The notes: generated by a model not told the origin, from the sequence alone. A stretch of DNA of 64,000 nucleotides from Bacillus bingmayongensis (GCF_000299035.1 NZ_JH921517.1:361317-425316); one strand, 5' to 3'; shown: positions 1 to 8,622, counted from the stretch's first letter. Numbers and translations: made by a program.

Positions 1-966
1 TCTCGTCCAAATTCATTACCAGGATTAGAATTAGACGGAGAGTACGTAATGTCATCGGATCATGCCCTAAAAATGGAAACGCTTCCGAAATCGATTATTA
101 TTGTCGGTGGCGGCGTAATTGGAATTGAATGGGCATCTATGCTTGCTGACTTCGGTGTAGAAGTTACTGTATTAGAATACGCAAAACATGTCCTGCCGCT
201 TGAAGATCAAGATGTTTCGAAAGAAATGCAGCGTCTATTAAAGAAAAAAGGTATTAAAGTGGTGACAGGTGCAAAAGTATTACCTGAAACATTGGTAAAA
301 GATAATGGAGTAGCAATTCAAGCCGAGCACAATGGTGAAAATAAAGAATTCAAGGCAGAGAAAATGCTTGTATCTGTAGGAAGACAGGCAAATACGCAAA
401 ATATCGGTTTAGAGAATACAGATATCATCGTGGAAAAAGGATACATTCAAACAAATGAATTTTACCAAACGAAAGAATCACATATTTATGCAATTGGTGA
501 TGTAATTGGCGGTTTACAACTTGCACATGTTGCTTCTCATGAAGGTATTGTAGCGGTAGAGCATATTGCTGGTAAAGAAGTTATGCCAATTGACTACTCA
601 ATGGTATCGAAATGTGTATACAGTAGTCCAGAAGTTGCTTCTGTTGGTTTAACAGAACAAGAAGCAAAAGAAAAAGGCTATAAGTTAAAAGTAGGTAAGT
701 TCTCATTCCGTGCAATCGGAAAAGCACTTGTATACGGAGAATCAGATGGCTTTGTGAAACTTGTAGTTGATGAAGAAACAAATGATATTCTTGGTGTTCA
801 TATGATTGGCCCACATGTAACGGATATGATTTCTGAAGCGGGTCTTGCAAGAGTACTTGATGCAACACCTTGGGAAGTTGCACATACAATTCATCCGCAT
901 CCATCCTTATCTGAAGCAATTGGTGAAGCTGCATTAGCAGTAGATGGAAAAGCGTTACACGCATAA
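1..966 (+). CDS. lpdV: Dihydrolipoyl dehydrogenase (E3 of branched-chain 2-oxo acid dehydrogenase), 5'-truncated by window
   Basis: The reading frame is open from base 1, so the start codon, FAD-binding domain and CxxxxC redox disulfide lie outside the window. E3 reoxidises the dihydrolipoyl arm of E2, passing electrons through FAD to NAD+. What remains shows the NAD-binding Rossmann fingerprint GGGVIGIE (about 106-129), the second FAD contact AIGDV (about 490-504) and the dimerisation-domain signature HPHPSLSE near the C-terminus, which carries the catalytic His-Glu pair. It is followed after 26 bp by bkdAA, bkdAB and bkdB in one direction, so it is the E3 dedicated to this complex rather than the pyruvate dehydrogenase E3. 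The symbol follows B. subtilis usage. Confidence 0.93.
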   Translation, partial: SRPNSLPGLELDGEYVMSSDHALKMETLPKSIIIVGGGVIGIEWASMLADFGVEVTVLEYAKHVLPLEDQDVSKEMQRLLKKKGIKVVTGAKVLPETLVKDNGVAIQAEHNGENKEFKAEKMLVSVGRQANTQNIGLENTDIIVEKGYIQTNEFYQTKESHIYAIGDVIGGLQLAHVASHEGIVAVEHIAGKEVMPIDYSMVSKCVYSSPEVASVGLTEQEAKEKGYKLKVGKFSFRAIGKALVYGESDGFVKLVVDEETNDILGVHMIGPHVTDMISEAGLARVLDATPWEVAHTIHPHPSLSEAIGEAALAVDGKALHA

Positions 967-992
967 AAATGTGGATTTAGGAGGTTATGAAA

Positions 993-1994
993 ATGGCAGA
1001 AGTAAAAGAAAAACGCCATGAAGAACTTGGCTTAAGTGATGAGCAAGTATTAGAAATGTATCGTACTATGTTGCTTGCGCGTAAAATCGACGAGCGTATG
1101 TGGTTATTAAACCGTGCAGGGAAAATTCCATTCGTAATTTCTTGTCAAGGGCAAGAAGCTGCACAAGTAGGCGCAGCATTTGCACTTGATCGTGAAAAAG
1201 ACTATGCACTGCCATACTACCGTGATATGGGGGTTGTACTAGCGTTTGGTATGACAGCAAAAGAGCTTATGTTGTCTGGTTTTGCAAAAGCAGGAGATCC
1301 AAACTCCGGTGGCCGTCAAATGCCTGGTCACTTCGGTCAGAAGAAAAATCGTATTGTGACAGGTTCATCACCAGTTACAACACAAGTGCCTCATGCAGTA
1401 GGTATTGCATTAGCAGGGAAGATGGAAAAGAAAGATTTAGTAACGTTTGTTACATTCGGTGAAGGTTCTTCTAACCAAGGTGACTTCCACGAAGGTGCTA
1501 ACTTTGCTGGTGTACACAAATTGCCTGTTATTTTTATGTGTGAGAATAATAAATATGCGATTTCTATCCCTGTTGAAAAGCAATTAGCATGTAAAAATGT
1601 ATCAGATCGTGCAATTGGTTATGGCATGCCAGGGTATACAGTAGACGGAAATGATCCGCTTGCAGTATATAAAGCTGTAAAAGAGGCGGCAGACCGTGGT
1701 CGCCGCGGAGAAGGTCCAACTTTAATCGAAACAGTATCATATCGTTTAACAGCACACTCTAGTGATGACGATGATCGTGTATATCGTGATAAAGAAGAAG
1801 TAGAAGAAGCGAAGAAGAAAGATTCAATCTTTACATTTGCCGCTTACTTAAAAGAAGTTGGCGTGTTAACGGAGGAATCTGAAAAACAAATGTTAGACGA
1901 AATTATGCATATCGTAAACGAAGCAACAGAATATGCAGAAAATGCTCCGTATGCAGCACCTGAAGATGCATTGAAGCACGTATACGCAGAATAG
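993..1994 (+). CDS. bkdAA: 2-oxoisovalerate dehydrogenase E1 alpha subunit
   Basis: This is the thiamine-diphosphate E1 alpha chain that decarboxylates the 2-oxo acids of Val, Leu and Ile; in Bacillus the products prime branched-chain fatty-acid synthesis. The 333-residue length is normal. Visible are the TPP/Mg region FGEGSSNQGDFHEG (about residues 155-168) followed by ENNKYAIS, and the phosphorylation-loop-like YRLTAHSSDDDD. An in-frame ATG at 987 lies only 2 nt after AGGAGG (979-984), whereas the ATG at 993 is 8 nt away, so I chose 993. It forms an alpha2beta2 tetramer with the product of bkdAB, 13 bp downstream. Confidence 0.94.
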   Translation: MAEVKEKRHEELGLSDEQVLEMYRTMLLARKIDERMWLLNRAGKIPFVISCQGQEAAQVGAAFALDREKDYALPYYRDMGVVLAFGMTAKELMLSGFAKAGDPNSGGRQMPGHFGQKKNRIVTGSSPVTTQVPHAVGIALAGKMEKKDLVTFVTFGEGSSNQGDFHEGANFAGVHKLPVIFMCENNKYAISIPVEKQLACKNVSDRAIGYGMPGYTVDGNDPLAVYKAVKEAADRGRRGEGPTLIETVSYRLTAHSSDDDDRVYRDKEEVEEAKKKDSIFTFAAYLKEVGVLTEESEKQMLDEIMHIVNEATEYAENAPYAAPEDALKHVYAE

Positions 1995-2007
1995 GGGGGA
2001 ACGTTTC

Positions 2008-2991
2008 ATGGCTGTAATGTCTTATATTGACGCGATTACATTAGCAATGCGCGAGGAAATGGAACGCGATGAGAAAGTATTTGTATTAGGAGAAGACGTT
2101 GGTAAAAAAGGTGGCGTATTTAAAGCGACAACTGGATTGTATGATCAATTTGGTGAAGAGCGCGCACTTGATACACCGCTTGCAGAATCTGCAATTGCAG
2201 GGGTAGCAATCGGGGCTGCGATGTACGGAATGCGTCCAATTGCTGAAATGCAATTTGCTGATTTTATTATGCCAGCAGTAAACCAAATTGTTTCTGAAGC
2301 AGCAAAAATTCGTTATCGTTCTAACAATGACTGGACTTGCCCAATCACTGTGCGTGCACCGTTTGGCGGTGGCGTTCACGGTGCATTGTATCATTCACAA
2401 TCTGTAGAAGCGTTATTTGCAAATCAACCTGGTTTGAAAATTGTTATTCCTTCTACACCATATGATGCAAAAGGATTATTAAAAGCGGCAATTCGTGATG
2501 AAGATCCAGTATTATTCTTTGAACATAAACGTGCCTATCGTTTAATTAAAGGCGAAGTACCAGAAGATGATTATGTATTACCAATCGGAAAAGCAGATGT
2601 AAAACGTGAAGGTGATGATATTACTGTCATCACATACGGATTATGTGTTCACTTTGCTCTTCAAGCTGCTGAAAAATTAGCGAAAGATGGCATTTCTGCT
2701 CATATTCTTGATTTACGTACTGTATATCCATTAGATAAAGAAGCGATTATTGAAGCAGCTTCTAAAACAGGTAAAGTTCTTCTTGTAACGGAAGATAACA
2801 AAGAAGGAAGCATTATGAGTGAGGTAGCAGCAATTATTGCAGAAAACTGCTTATTTGACCTTGATGCACCAATTGCACGTCTTGCAGGTCCAGACGTTCC
2901 AGCAATGCCATATGCACCAACAATGGAAAAATTCTTTATGGTAAATCCAGATAAAGTTGAAAAAGCAATGCGTGAACTTGCGGAATTTTAA
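2008..2991 (+). CDS. bkdAB: 2-oxoisovalerate dehydrogenase E1 beta subunit
   Basis: This is the beta chain of the E1 decarboxylase; together with BkdAA it transfers the branched acyl group to the lipoyl arm of E2. The 327-residue protein starts MAVMSYIDAITLAMREEMERD and carries the GEDVGKKGGVFKAT segment, the PLAESAIAGVAIGAA segment typical of transketolase-like E1 beta chains, and the C-terminal transketolase domain with VTEDNKEGS. The ATG follows a GGGGGGA ribosome site at about 1993-1999. It lies between bkdAA and bkdB with 13- and 15-bp gaps, so co-transcription is very likely. Confidence 0.94.
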   Translation: MAVMSYIDAITLAMREEMERDEKVFVLGEDVGKKGGVFKATTGLYDQFGEERALDTPLAESAIAGVAIGAAMYGMRPIAEMQFADFIMPAVNQIVSEAAKIRYRSNNDWTCPITVRAPFGGGVHGALYHSQSVEALFANQPGLKIVIPSTPYDAKGLLKAAIRDEDPVLFFEHKRAYRLIKGEVPEDDYVLPIGKADVKREGDDITVITYGLCVHFALQAAEKLAKDGISAHILDLRTVYPLDKEAIIEAASKTGKVLLVTEDNKEGSIMSEVAAIIAENCLFDLDAPIARLAGPDVPAMPYAPTMEKFFMVNPDKVEKAMRELAEF

Positions 2992-3006
2992 TCGGGGGGA
3001 CTATAC

Positions 3007-4329
3007 ATGGCTGTAGAAAATATCACAATGCCTCAGCTTGGGGAAAGTGTAACAGAAGGTACAATTAGTAAATGGCTCGTAAATGTTGGCGATCACGTAA
3101 ATAAATATGATCCACTTGCAGAAGTAATGACAGATAAAGTAAACGCAGAAGTACCATCTTCTTTCACAGGAATTGTGAAGGAGTTAGTCGCTGCTGAAGG
3201 TGATACACTTGCTGTAGGAGAAGTCGTTTGTGTGATCCAGGTAGAAGGCGCAGATGAAGTAGCTGCGACAGCTGTAGAAGAGAAAGCGAAAGAGGAACCA
3301 AAAGCAGAAGTAGCTTCATCTGAAAAAGCACCAAAAGTGAAGCAACCAACTGATGGCAAACCACGTTTCTCACCAGCTGTATTAAAACTTGCAGGTGAAC
3401 ATAATATCGATTTAGATGTAGTGGAAGGTACGGGAGCAAACGGCCGTATTACACGTAAAGATATTCTGAAATTAGTGGAATCTGGGAATATTCCGGTAGT
3501 TGGTGCGAAGAAAAAAGAAGCGCCTGTATCTGTACAGGCGTCACAGGAAGCGCCAAAATCTGCTACGCCAGCACCAGTAGCCCAAAAAGCAGAAGCGGCA
3601 AAACCAGTTTCTGTACCGACAGTACCTGGAGATATCGAAATTCCGGTAACAGGTGTGCGTAAAGCAATCGCTGCGAACATGCTGCGTAGTAAACATGAAG
3701 CACCACACGCATGGATGATGATTGAAGTAGATGTAACAAACCTTGTATCATACCGTAATTCAATCAAAGGTGAATTCAAAAAACGTGAAGGCTTCAATTT
3801 AACATTCTTTGCATTCTTCGTTAAAGCAGTTGCACAAGCGTTGAAAGAATACCCACAAATTAACTCAATGTGGGCTGGCGATAAAATCGTTCAGAAGAAA
3901 GATATCAACCTTTCTATTGCTGTTGCAACAGAAAATGAACTATTTGTACCAGTTATTAAACAAGCAGATGAGAAAACAATTAAGGGTATCGCTCGTGAAA
4001 TTACAGAACTTGCAGGAAAAGTACGTACAAAATCATTAAAAGCGGACGAAATGCAAGGTGGTACATTCACAATTAATAACACAGGGTCATTTGGTTCTGT
4101 TCAATCTATGGGTATTATCAACCATCCACAAGCAGCTATTTTACAAGTAGAATCGATTGTAAAACGTCCAGTTATTATGGATAATGGCATGTTTGGTGCA
4201 CGCGACATGGTTAACCTATGTTTATCCCTTGATCACCGTGTACTTGATGGCTTAATCTGTGGTAAATTCTTAGGACGTGTAAAAGAGATTCTTGAAAATG
4301 TATCTGAGAATAATACGTCTGTATATTAA
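3007..4329 (+). CDS. bkdB: Lipoamide acyltransferase E2 of branched-chain 2-oxo acid dehydrogenase
   Basis: E2 forms the core of the complex and moves the branched acyl group from lipoyl-lysine to CoA. The domain order is clear in the 440 residues: an N-terminal lipoyl domain with the lipoylation motif EVMTDKVNAE (Lys near residue 44), an Ala/Pro/Lys-rich linker, a peripheral subunit-binding domain (about 119-155, FSPAVLKLA to NGRITRKDI), a second Ala/Pro linker, and the catalytic CoA-acyltransferase domain ending with the active-site motif DHRVLDG. It is the last gene of the operon; a strong terminator follows at 4354. The two flexible linkers are of the expected composition. Confidence 0.95.
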   Translation: MAVENITMPQLGESVTEGTISKWLVNVGDHVNKYDPLAEVMTDKVNAEVPSSFTGIVKELVAAEGDTLAVGEVVCVIQVEGADEVAATAVEEKAKEEPKAEVASSEKAPKVKQPTDGKPRFSPAVLKLAGEHNIDLDVVEGTGANGRITRKDILKLVESGNIPVVGAKKKEAPVSVQASQEAPKSATPAPVAQKAEAAKPVSVPTVPGDIEIPVTGVRKAIAANMLRSKHEAPHAWMMIEVDVTNLVSYRNSIKGEFKKREGFNLTFFAFFVKAVAQALKEYPQINSMWAGDKIVQKKDINLSIAVATENELFVPVIKQADEKTIKGIAREITELAGKVRTKSLKADEMQGGTFTINNTGSFGSVQSMGIINHPQAAILQVESIVKRPVIMDNGMFGARDMVNLCLSLDHRVLDGLICGKFLGRVKEILENVSENNTSVY

Positions 4330-4353
4330 TAAGAATAATAAAATGAAACTTTT

Positions 4354-4387
4354 AAAAAGCTAATCCGTTGTAGGATTAGCTTTTTTG
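4354..4387 (+). terminator. Rho-independent terminator after bkdB
   Basis: A 13-bp perfect stem (AAAAAGCTAATCC / GGATTAGCTTTTT) with a 6-nt loop runs into a T tract 25 bp after the bkdB stop, so it closes the bkd operon. Confidence 0.9.
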
Positions 4388-4445
4388 TATATAGAAGAAA
4401 GAGCAGCACACACTAAAAATAATATAATAGGAAAGGCGGATAGAG

Positions 4446-5147
4446 ATGTGGGACTTCTTTTTTGAGCGGGAACATCTTTCGATTTTAGAATGGAGTTTAC
4501 GTAGCGTTATTGCATATTTCTTTTTACTAGTTGTAGCAAAATTTATGGGACAGCGTTCTATTTCTCAACTCCGTTTTGTTGATTTTATTACTGCTTTAAT
4601 ATTAGGGAACATTTTAGCGCATCCGTTATCAGATGAGAAATTAGGAATGATTGGTTCGATGATTACAACAGTTGTTCTTATTATATTATATAGTTTAACT
4701 GCCCTTTTAAGCTTGAAATGTGAAGGGTGGAGGCGTTTTTTAGAACCAGATCCACTTATTTTGATTCAAAATGGGAATATTGTATTGAAAAATTTAAAGA
4801 AAGCTCGTATTTCCATCGACTATTTGCTTTCAGAACTTCGTATGCAAAAGATTGAGGATATAACGAAAGTGGCAGTTGCGCTATGGGAGCCTGGAGGGAA
4901 TATTTCTTCTTTTTTAAAACAAGAGAATGAACCTGTAACAAAAAAAGAGGCTATGATTGAGGCGCATCCTTTTTCCATGCCAGTTGTTGTGATGAAAGAG
5001 GGAAAAATAAATAAAGAAACACTTGCTTTGTTTGGAAGAACAGAGAAATGGTTGCAAGAAAAATTACATGAACAAGATAAATATACAAAAGCCGTACTTG
5101 TAACATTGGATCAAAATGAAAAACTGTGCTTTATTCTTGAGAAATAA
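4446..5147 (+). CDS. DUF421 (YetF/YdfR-type) membrane protein
   Basis: This 233-residue protein belongs to the DUF421 family of Bacillus membrane proteins of unknown molecular function. The N-terminal ~90 residues hold about three membrane segments and the family signature FMGQRSISQLRFVDFITALILGN; the rest is a soluble domain with a conserved-looking LIQNGNIVLKNLKKARISIDYLLSELR stretch (given here only as a landmark, around residues 105-135). The ATG follows GGAAAGGCGGATAG. It stands alone between two terminators. Several paralogues usually exist per Bacillus genome and some are sporulation-linked, but nothing here shows that for this copy. Confidence 0.85.
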   Translation: MWDFFFEREHLSILEWSLRSVIAYFFLLVVAKFMGQRSISQLRFVDFITALILGNILAHPLSDEKLGMIGSMITTVVLIILYSLTALLSLKCEGWRRFLEPDPLILIQNGNIVLKNLKKARISIDYLLSELRMQKIEDITKVAVALWEPGGNISSFLKQENEPVTKKEAMIEAHPFSMPVVVMKEGKINKETLALFGRTEKWLQEKLHEQDKYTKAVLVTLDQNEKLCFILEK

Positions 5148-5268
5148 GAAACGTATACTGCACGTTTCTTATTTTTTAGGAGTAATTTTGGCCGTTTTAG
5201 GAATTTCTCTTTTAAGTGAAGTGAGTAGGGGGCTCAAAAATATAAAAAATGAATCTTACAATGAATGA
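5116..5268 (+). CDS. Candidate 50-residue one-TM peptide overlapping the DUF421 gene end
   Basis: A 51-codon frame starts at ATG 5116 inside the last codons of the DUF421 gene and ends at TGA 5266. It has a basic N-terminus (LRNKKR), one good hydrophobic segment (YFLGVILAVLGISLL) and a charged tail (SRGLKNIKNESYNE), the composition of a real small membrane protein. Against it: I see no ribosome binding site before the ATG (a TTG at 5137 is an alternative start, also without one), and the frame reads through the hairpin that looks like the DUF421 terminator. It may be a remnant or chance frame. Confidence 0.3.
   Translation: MKNCALFLRNKKRILHVSYFLGVILAVLGISLLSEVSRGLKNIKNESYNE
5146..5177 (+). 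terminator. Terminator-like hairpin after the DUF421 gene
   Basis: AAGAAACGT and ACGTTTCTT form a 9-bp stem with a short loop followed by ATTTTTT, beginning on the last bases of the DUF421 stop codon. The candidate small frame at 5116-5268 reads through it, which lowers confidence in one or the other. Confidence 0.6.
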
Positions 5269-5511
5269 CAATGTGTTATGAATTTACGAAAATACATTGC
5301 TGATATATTGTATATAGATATACAATAAGAAAAGAATACTTTTTTGGCAAATCTTACTGATGAAACTGTAGTATAATATATTGTATTGTTTGAAAAAGAA
5401 AGTTATTCTATATAAGTATTTTATAGATTAATGTGCAATCAGTCGTCAAAACATGAAGAATGTTGACTCCTGGTTTTTTATTTTGCCTTAACAATGTTTC
5501 AGGAGGATGTC
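5178..5511. other. AT-rich intergenic region before the SEDS gene
   Basis: Apart from the end of the candidate small frame (to 5268), this stretch is very AT-rich and holds no convincing gene. Around 5443-5480 an imperfect dyad (AGTCGTCAAAACAT / ATGTTGACTCCTG) followed by GGTTTTTTATTTT looks like a weak terminator or attenuator just before the SEDS gene. Several TATAAT-like hexamers occur (for example around 5370-5385) but no clear -35 partner. Confidence 0.4.
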
Positions 5512-6690
5512 ATGAAGAGAAGTACCAAGTTTCTAAAAAGTTTAGATGTAAAATTAATTTTAATTTTGTGTGTATTATGTATTACGAGTATAGCAGCCAT
5601 ATATAGTAGTCAACAAACAGGACAATATGGAAATTCAAACTTTGCAATGAAACAAGGGGTTAACTATGTAATAGGTATTGTGTTATTACTACTTGTTGCA
5701 AGTATTGATTTAGATCAACTGCAAAAATTAGCATGGCCATTCTATATTGTTGGGTTTGCTTCCATTATCATACTTAAGATTTCACCATTTAAAGCTTTAA
5801 CACCTGAAATATTAGGGGCAAAAAGATGGTTTAAAGTCCCAGTTCTTGGAGCAATCCAGCCATCGGAGTTTTTTAAAATTGCATTGCTTATTTTAGTTGC
5901 GAGTTTAGCAGTGAAGCATAATGAAAAATATATGGTGCGAACATTTCAAACGGATTTAAAATTAATAGGTAAAATTATTTTAGTATCGATTCCACCGGCG
6001 TTACTTGTATATAGTCAACCTGATACAGGGATGGTTTTCCTATATGCTGCAGGAATCGCATGTATTTTGTTTATGTCAGGTATTCAAAAGAAATTAATCG
6101 CAATATGTACGGTCATTCCCGTGACTGTATTATCTACGCTAATATTTATATATGTAAAATATCCAGACATATTTTTTAACAAGTTAGTTACTCTGTTAAA
6201 GCCACACCAACAATCACGTATTTTAGGGTGGTTAGATCCATTTGAACATGCAGATCAAGGGTACCAAACCCAACAATCTATCTTAGCAGTAGGTAGTGGG
6301 GGAATGGACGGAAAAGGGTTTGGATATGGAAACGTCTATATCCCGGAAAAACATACGGATTTCATTTTTGCTACAATTGCTGAAGAAGGTGGATTTTTAA
6401 TTGCAGCTTTTGTTGTAGTTATGTTCCTTCTCCTTTTATATCGAACAATTATAATTGGTTATTCGGCAGATAATCTATTTGGGACATTATTATGTGTGGG
6501 AGTAATTGGTGTTTTAACACTACAAATCTTCCAAAATGTTGGGATGATTGTTGGATTAATGCCTGTAAAAGGAATCGCGCTTCCGTTTTTATCATATGGA
6601 GGAAGTTCTTTGTTCTCAAATATGATGATGATGGGGCTCGTGTTGTCGGTACGGAAAACGTATAAAAAGTACATGTTTTCAGTTAGTTAA
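5512..6690 (+). CDS. SEDS-family peptidoglycan glycosyltransferase (RodA/FtsW/SpoVE type)
   Basis: SEDS proteins polymerise lipid II into glycan strands in the cytoplasmic membrane together with a class B PBP. The 392-residue protein is rich in membrane segments (about ten) and carries family hallmarks: GAKRWFKVPVLGAIQPSEFFKIA, YSQPDTGM, the large outer loop ending GYGNVYIPEKHTDFIFA with the essential Asp, and LPFLSYGGSS near the end. I chose ATG 5512, 5 nt after AGGAGG (5501-5506), over the ATG at 5494 which precedes that site. The loop AEEGG and KHTDFIFA favour a RodA-type role; FtsW or a sporulation paralogue cannot be excluded. It is a single-gene unit with its own terminator. Confidence 0.88.
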   Translation: MKRSTKFLKSLDVKLILILCVLCITSIAAIYSSQQTGQYGNSNFAMKQGVNYVIGIVLLLLVASIDLDQLQKLAWPFYIVGFASIIILKISPFKALTPEILGAKRWFKVPVLGAIQPSEFFKIALLILVASLAVKHNEKYMVRTFQTDLKLIGKIILVSIPPALLVYSQPDTGMVFLYAAGIACILFMSGIQKKLIAICTVIPVTVLSTLIFIYVKYPDIFFNKLVTLLKPHQQSRILGWLDPFEHADQGYQTQQSILAVGSGGMDGKGFGYGNVYIPEKHTDFIFATIAEEGGFLIAAFVVVMFLLLLYRTIIIGYSADNLFGTLLCVGVIGVLTLQIFQNVGMIVGLMPVKGIALPFLSYGGSSLFSNMMMMGLVLSVRKTYKKYMFSVS

Positions 6691-6704
6691 ATCTTATTTA
6701 TTAA

Positions 6705-6741
6705 TAAAAGCTGATTCGTTCTTATGCGAATCAGCTTTTTA
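6705..6741 (+). terminator. Terminator after the SEDS gene
   Basis: AAAGCTGATTCG pairs with CGAATCAGCTTT across an 8-nt loop, followed by T residues, 17 bp after the stop codon. Confidence 0.88.
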
Positions 6742-6771
6742 CATATCAAACTGAAAAAACGATATAAAATC

Positions 6772-6932
6772 TTTCTTTTTAGGTGAGAGAGCATCCGGCC
6801 ACGCATAGAAACGATCAGATCCTTTTCCTGCTTCATACCGAATGAAACCAAAAATAGAAAACGAGAGCAGATCACCTTTTGTTTTTCATAGCAGCGACTT
6901 ATATGTTGAAAAATCAAAACGGATTTATATAA
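6772..6932 (+). repeat. Dispersed repeat family A (bcr1-like), copy 1
   Basis: About 160 bp that align along their whole length with the elements at 12299 and 48158. Shared landmarks in order are TCTTTTTAGGTG, GAGAGCATCCGGCC, CATAGAA-CG-TCAG, a TTTTCATAGC block and the right end AAAATCAAAA-GGATTTATATA. Size, the B. cereus-group context and the conserved ends fit the bcr1 repeat described in this group, a non-coding element with folded RNA and mobile-like features; I assign bcr1 from memory, not by alignment. It lies between the SEDS terminator and the NUDIX gene. Confidence 0.75.
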
Positions 6933-7044
6933 AAATTCCAAAATGAATATATTTAAAAAAAGTAAATAATAAAAGCATTTTACCATTTCTTGCATATGAT
7001 ACAATAGTGTGGACAACGAAATAAAAAAAGAAGGGTTTGTTTCG

Positions 7045-7518
7045 ATGGGATATGTAGAAGAGTTACGAAAAGTAGTTGGTCATCGCCCTTTAATTTTAGT
7101 TGGTGCTGTTGTTCTCGTATTGAATGAAGATGGACATGTTTTATTACAACAACGAACAGAACCGTACGGAAAATGGGGATTACTTGGCGGTTTAATGGAA
7201 CTTGGAGAATCACCAGAAGAAACAGCTTGCCGTGAAGTATATGAAGAGGCAGGAATTTATGTGAAGAATTTGCGACTTATAAATGTATTTTCAGGTGCTA
7301 ACTATTTTATGAAATTAGCAAATGGTGATGAATTTCAAGCGGTGACGACAGCATATTATACAAACGAGTATGAAGGTGCTTTGTCTATAAATAAGGAAGA
7401 AGCAGTCGAACTTAAGTTTTTTCCGGTAACAGAGCTTCCTGATTATATTGTGGGATCACATAAAAAAATGATTGAAGCCTATGTGAAGATAGAAAAAGAA
7501 AGTAGAAATACTATATAA
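7045..7518 (+). CDS. NUDIX hydrolase
   Basis: This protein hydrolyses a nucleoside diphosphate linked to another moiety; the substrate is not evident. The complete Nudix box is present (G-G-L-M-E-L-G-E ... R-E-V-Y-E-E-A-G-I, about residues 52-77), with all acidic Mg-binding residues. The full 157-residue length is normal for a one-domain Nudix enzyme. I chose ATG 7045, preceded by AGAAGG (about 7029-7034), giving MGYVEELRKVVGHRP, which is the usual N-terminus of this Bacillus subgroup; the frame is open to a GTG at 7009. A family A repeat lies just upstream. Confidence 0.87.
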   Translation: MGYVEELRKVVGHRPLILVGAVVLVLNEDGHVLLQQRTEPYGKWGLLGGLMELGESPEETACREVYEEAGIYVKNLRLINVFSGANYFMKLANGDEFQAVTTAYYTNEYEGALSINKEEAVELKFFPVTELPDYIVGSHKKMIEAYVKIEKESRNTI

Positions 7519-7519
7519 T

Positions 7520-7638
7520 AGCTATAGAAATACAAAAACACAGTTCTGGTTGGTAGTCCAGACGCATACTAGTATGTCAGTAACCTTCCCCTCCGGGATG
7601 TCCAGTATTTCTAATTTTTTTCTAAGGAGGGGCTGTCG
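7520..7638 (+). promoter_or_regulatory. yjdF riboswitch (azaaromatic-responsive leader)
   Basis: The 120-bp leader of yjdF folds: AGAAATAC (7526-7533) pairs perfectly with GTATTTCT (7605-7612), enclosing CTGG/CCAG (7545-7560) and CATACTAGTATG (7564-7575) hairpins. The conserved segment CCCCTCC (7588-7594) is an exact complement of GGAGGGG (7626-7632), the ribosome binding site of yjdF. That suggests translation control, with the aptamer strand able to mask the site. The yjdF motif is an established RNA class upstream of yjdF genes that binds diverse azaaromatic compounds; assignment here rests on gene identity plus this fold, not a covariance search. Confidence 0.82.
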
Positions 7639-8046
7639 ATGGAATTGACAGTATATCATGATGGTCAGTTTTTTGTAGGAATGATTGAGAATACACATAA
7701 AGGGACTTTGTATGCAGCGAGGTATACTTTTGGCGCTGAGCCATCAGACGAAGAAGTACTTTTATTTGTAAATGATACAATGCTAACGTATTTTAATCAT
7801 TTTGCCCGATGTGGTGTTAAAGCGAAAGAGAAAAATCGTCCGAAAAGTATAAAGCGTATCATAAGGGAAGCTGCAAAAGAAATGCATACAAAGCGCTTTA
7901 CGAAGGCTCAAGAGGCAATTAGTTTATCTTATGAATTGCATAAGCAAGAAAAACGAGCGCAATCAAAAGAACAACGTGAAGCAGAAAAGCAGAAAAAACG
8001 CCTTCTCAAAGTGCAAAAAGCAAAACAAAAGCACCGCGGACATTAA
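7639..8046 (+). CDS. yjdF: YjdF family protein (DUF2992)
   Basis: The 135-residue protein starts [17 protein letters not shown], the typical start of the YjdF family, and ends in a very Lys/Gln/Arg-rich, probably helical tail (about residues 85-135). Its biochemical role is not established; association with an azaaromatic-binding riboswitch suggests a part in detecting or disposing of planar heteroaromatic compounds, which is inference. The ATG lies 7 nt after AAGGAGGGG. It is followed by its own terminator at 8048, so it is a single-gene unit under the leader at 7520-7638. Confidence 0.88.
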   Translation: MELTVYHDGQFFVGMIENTHKGTLYAARYTFGAEPSDEEVLLFVNDTMLTYFNHFARCGVKAKEKNRPKSIKRIIREAAKEMHTKRFTKAQEAISLSYELHKQEKRAQSKEQREAEKQKKRLLKVQKAKQKHRGH

Positions 8047-8047
8047 G

Positions 8048-8084
8048 AAAAAACGTCTTGGGACACTTGTTCTAAGACGTTTTA
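8048..8084 (+). terminator. Terminator after yjdF
   Basis: AAAACGTCTT and AAGACGTTTT form a 10-bp stem with a 14-nt loop directly after the yjdF stop. Confidence 0.8.
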
Positions 8085-8179
8085 TACATACACATGAGAA
8101 GAATACAAGTAAGTTTACTTGTATTTCTGAAACAGTAACTGGTAAGATACAAATAGATAGATCTAGAGGAGGGAAACCC

Positions 8180-8614
8180 TTGATTAACTTTAACTTTTTT
8201 ATGAATGATGTGGTCCGTCAAGCGCGTGAAGAAATTGTAGCTGCCGGTTATACCGAGTTAACAACACCAGAAGCGGTTGATGAGGTATTTAAGCAAAAAG
8301 GTACAACACTTGTAATGGTAAACTCAGTATGTGGTTGTGCAGGTGGTATTGCTCGCCCTGCTGCAGCGCATTCCATACATTATGATAAACGTCCAGATCA
8401 CCTTGTAACAGTATTTGCAGGGCAGGACAAAGAGGCAACAGCACGTGCACGTGAATATTTTGAAGGATATCCACCATCTTCTCCGTCTTTCGCATTGTTA
8501 AAAGATGGAAAGATTGTAACGATGGTTGAACGCCATGAAATTGAAGGACACGATCCAATGCAAGTTATCGCAAAATTACAATCGTATTTCGAAGAGAATT
8601 GTGAAGAGGTTTAA
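8180..8614 (+). CDS. brxB: Bacilliredoxin, BrxA/BrxB family (YqiW-like)
   Basis: Bacilliredoxins remove bacillithiol from mixed disulfides on cytoplasmic proteins after oxidative or hypochlorite stress. The 144-residue protein has the family CGC active site ([10 protein letters not shown], about residues 49-58) and the DUF1094 features [29 protein letters not shown] chose the TTG start at 8180, 7 nt after AGAGGAGGG, because it gives the family N-terminus [14 protein letters not shown]; the frame extends upstream only by chance through yjdF. The sequence is closer to what I know of YqiW (BrxB) than YphP (BrxA). The context next to bkd and art genes matches yqiW in B. subtilis. Confidence 0.88.
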   Translation: MINFNFFMNDVVRQAREEIVAAGYTELTTPEAVDEVFKQKGTTLVMVNSVCGCAGGIARPAAAHSIHYDKRPDHLVTVFAGQDKEATARAREYFEGYPPSSPSFALLKDGKIVTMVERHEIEGHDPMQVIAKLQSYFEENCEEV

Positions 8615-8622
8615 TAGAATGT

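Noticed and set aside
3093-3797. 234-codon minus-strand open frame
   Set aside because: Antisense to bkdB, whose domain structure is unambiguous; the shadow reflects Ala/Pro/Lys codons of the linker.
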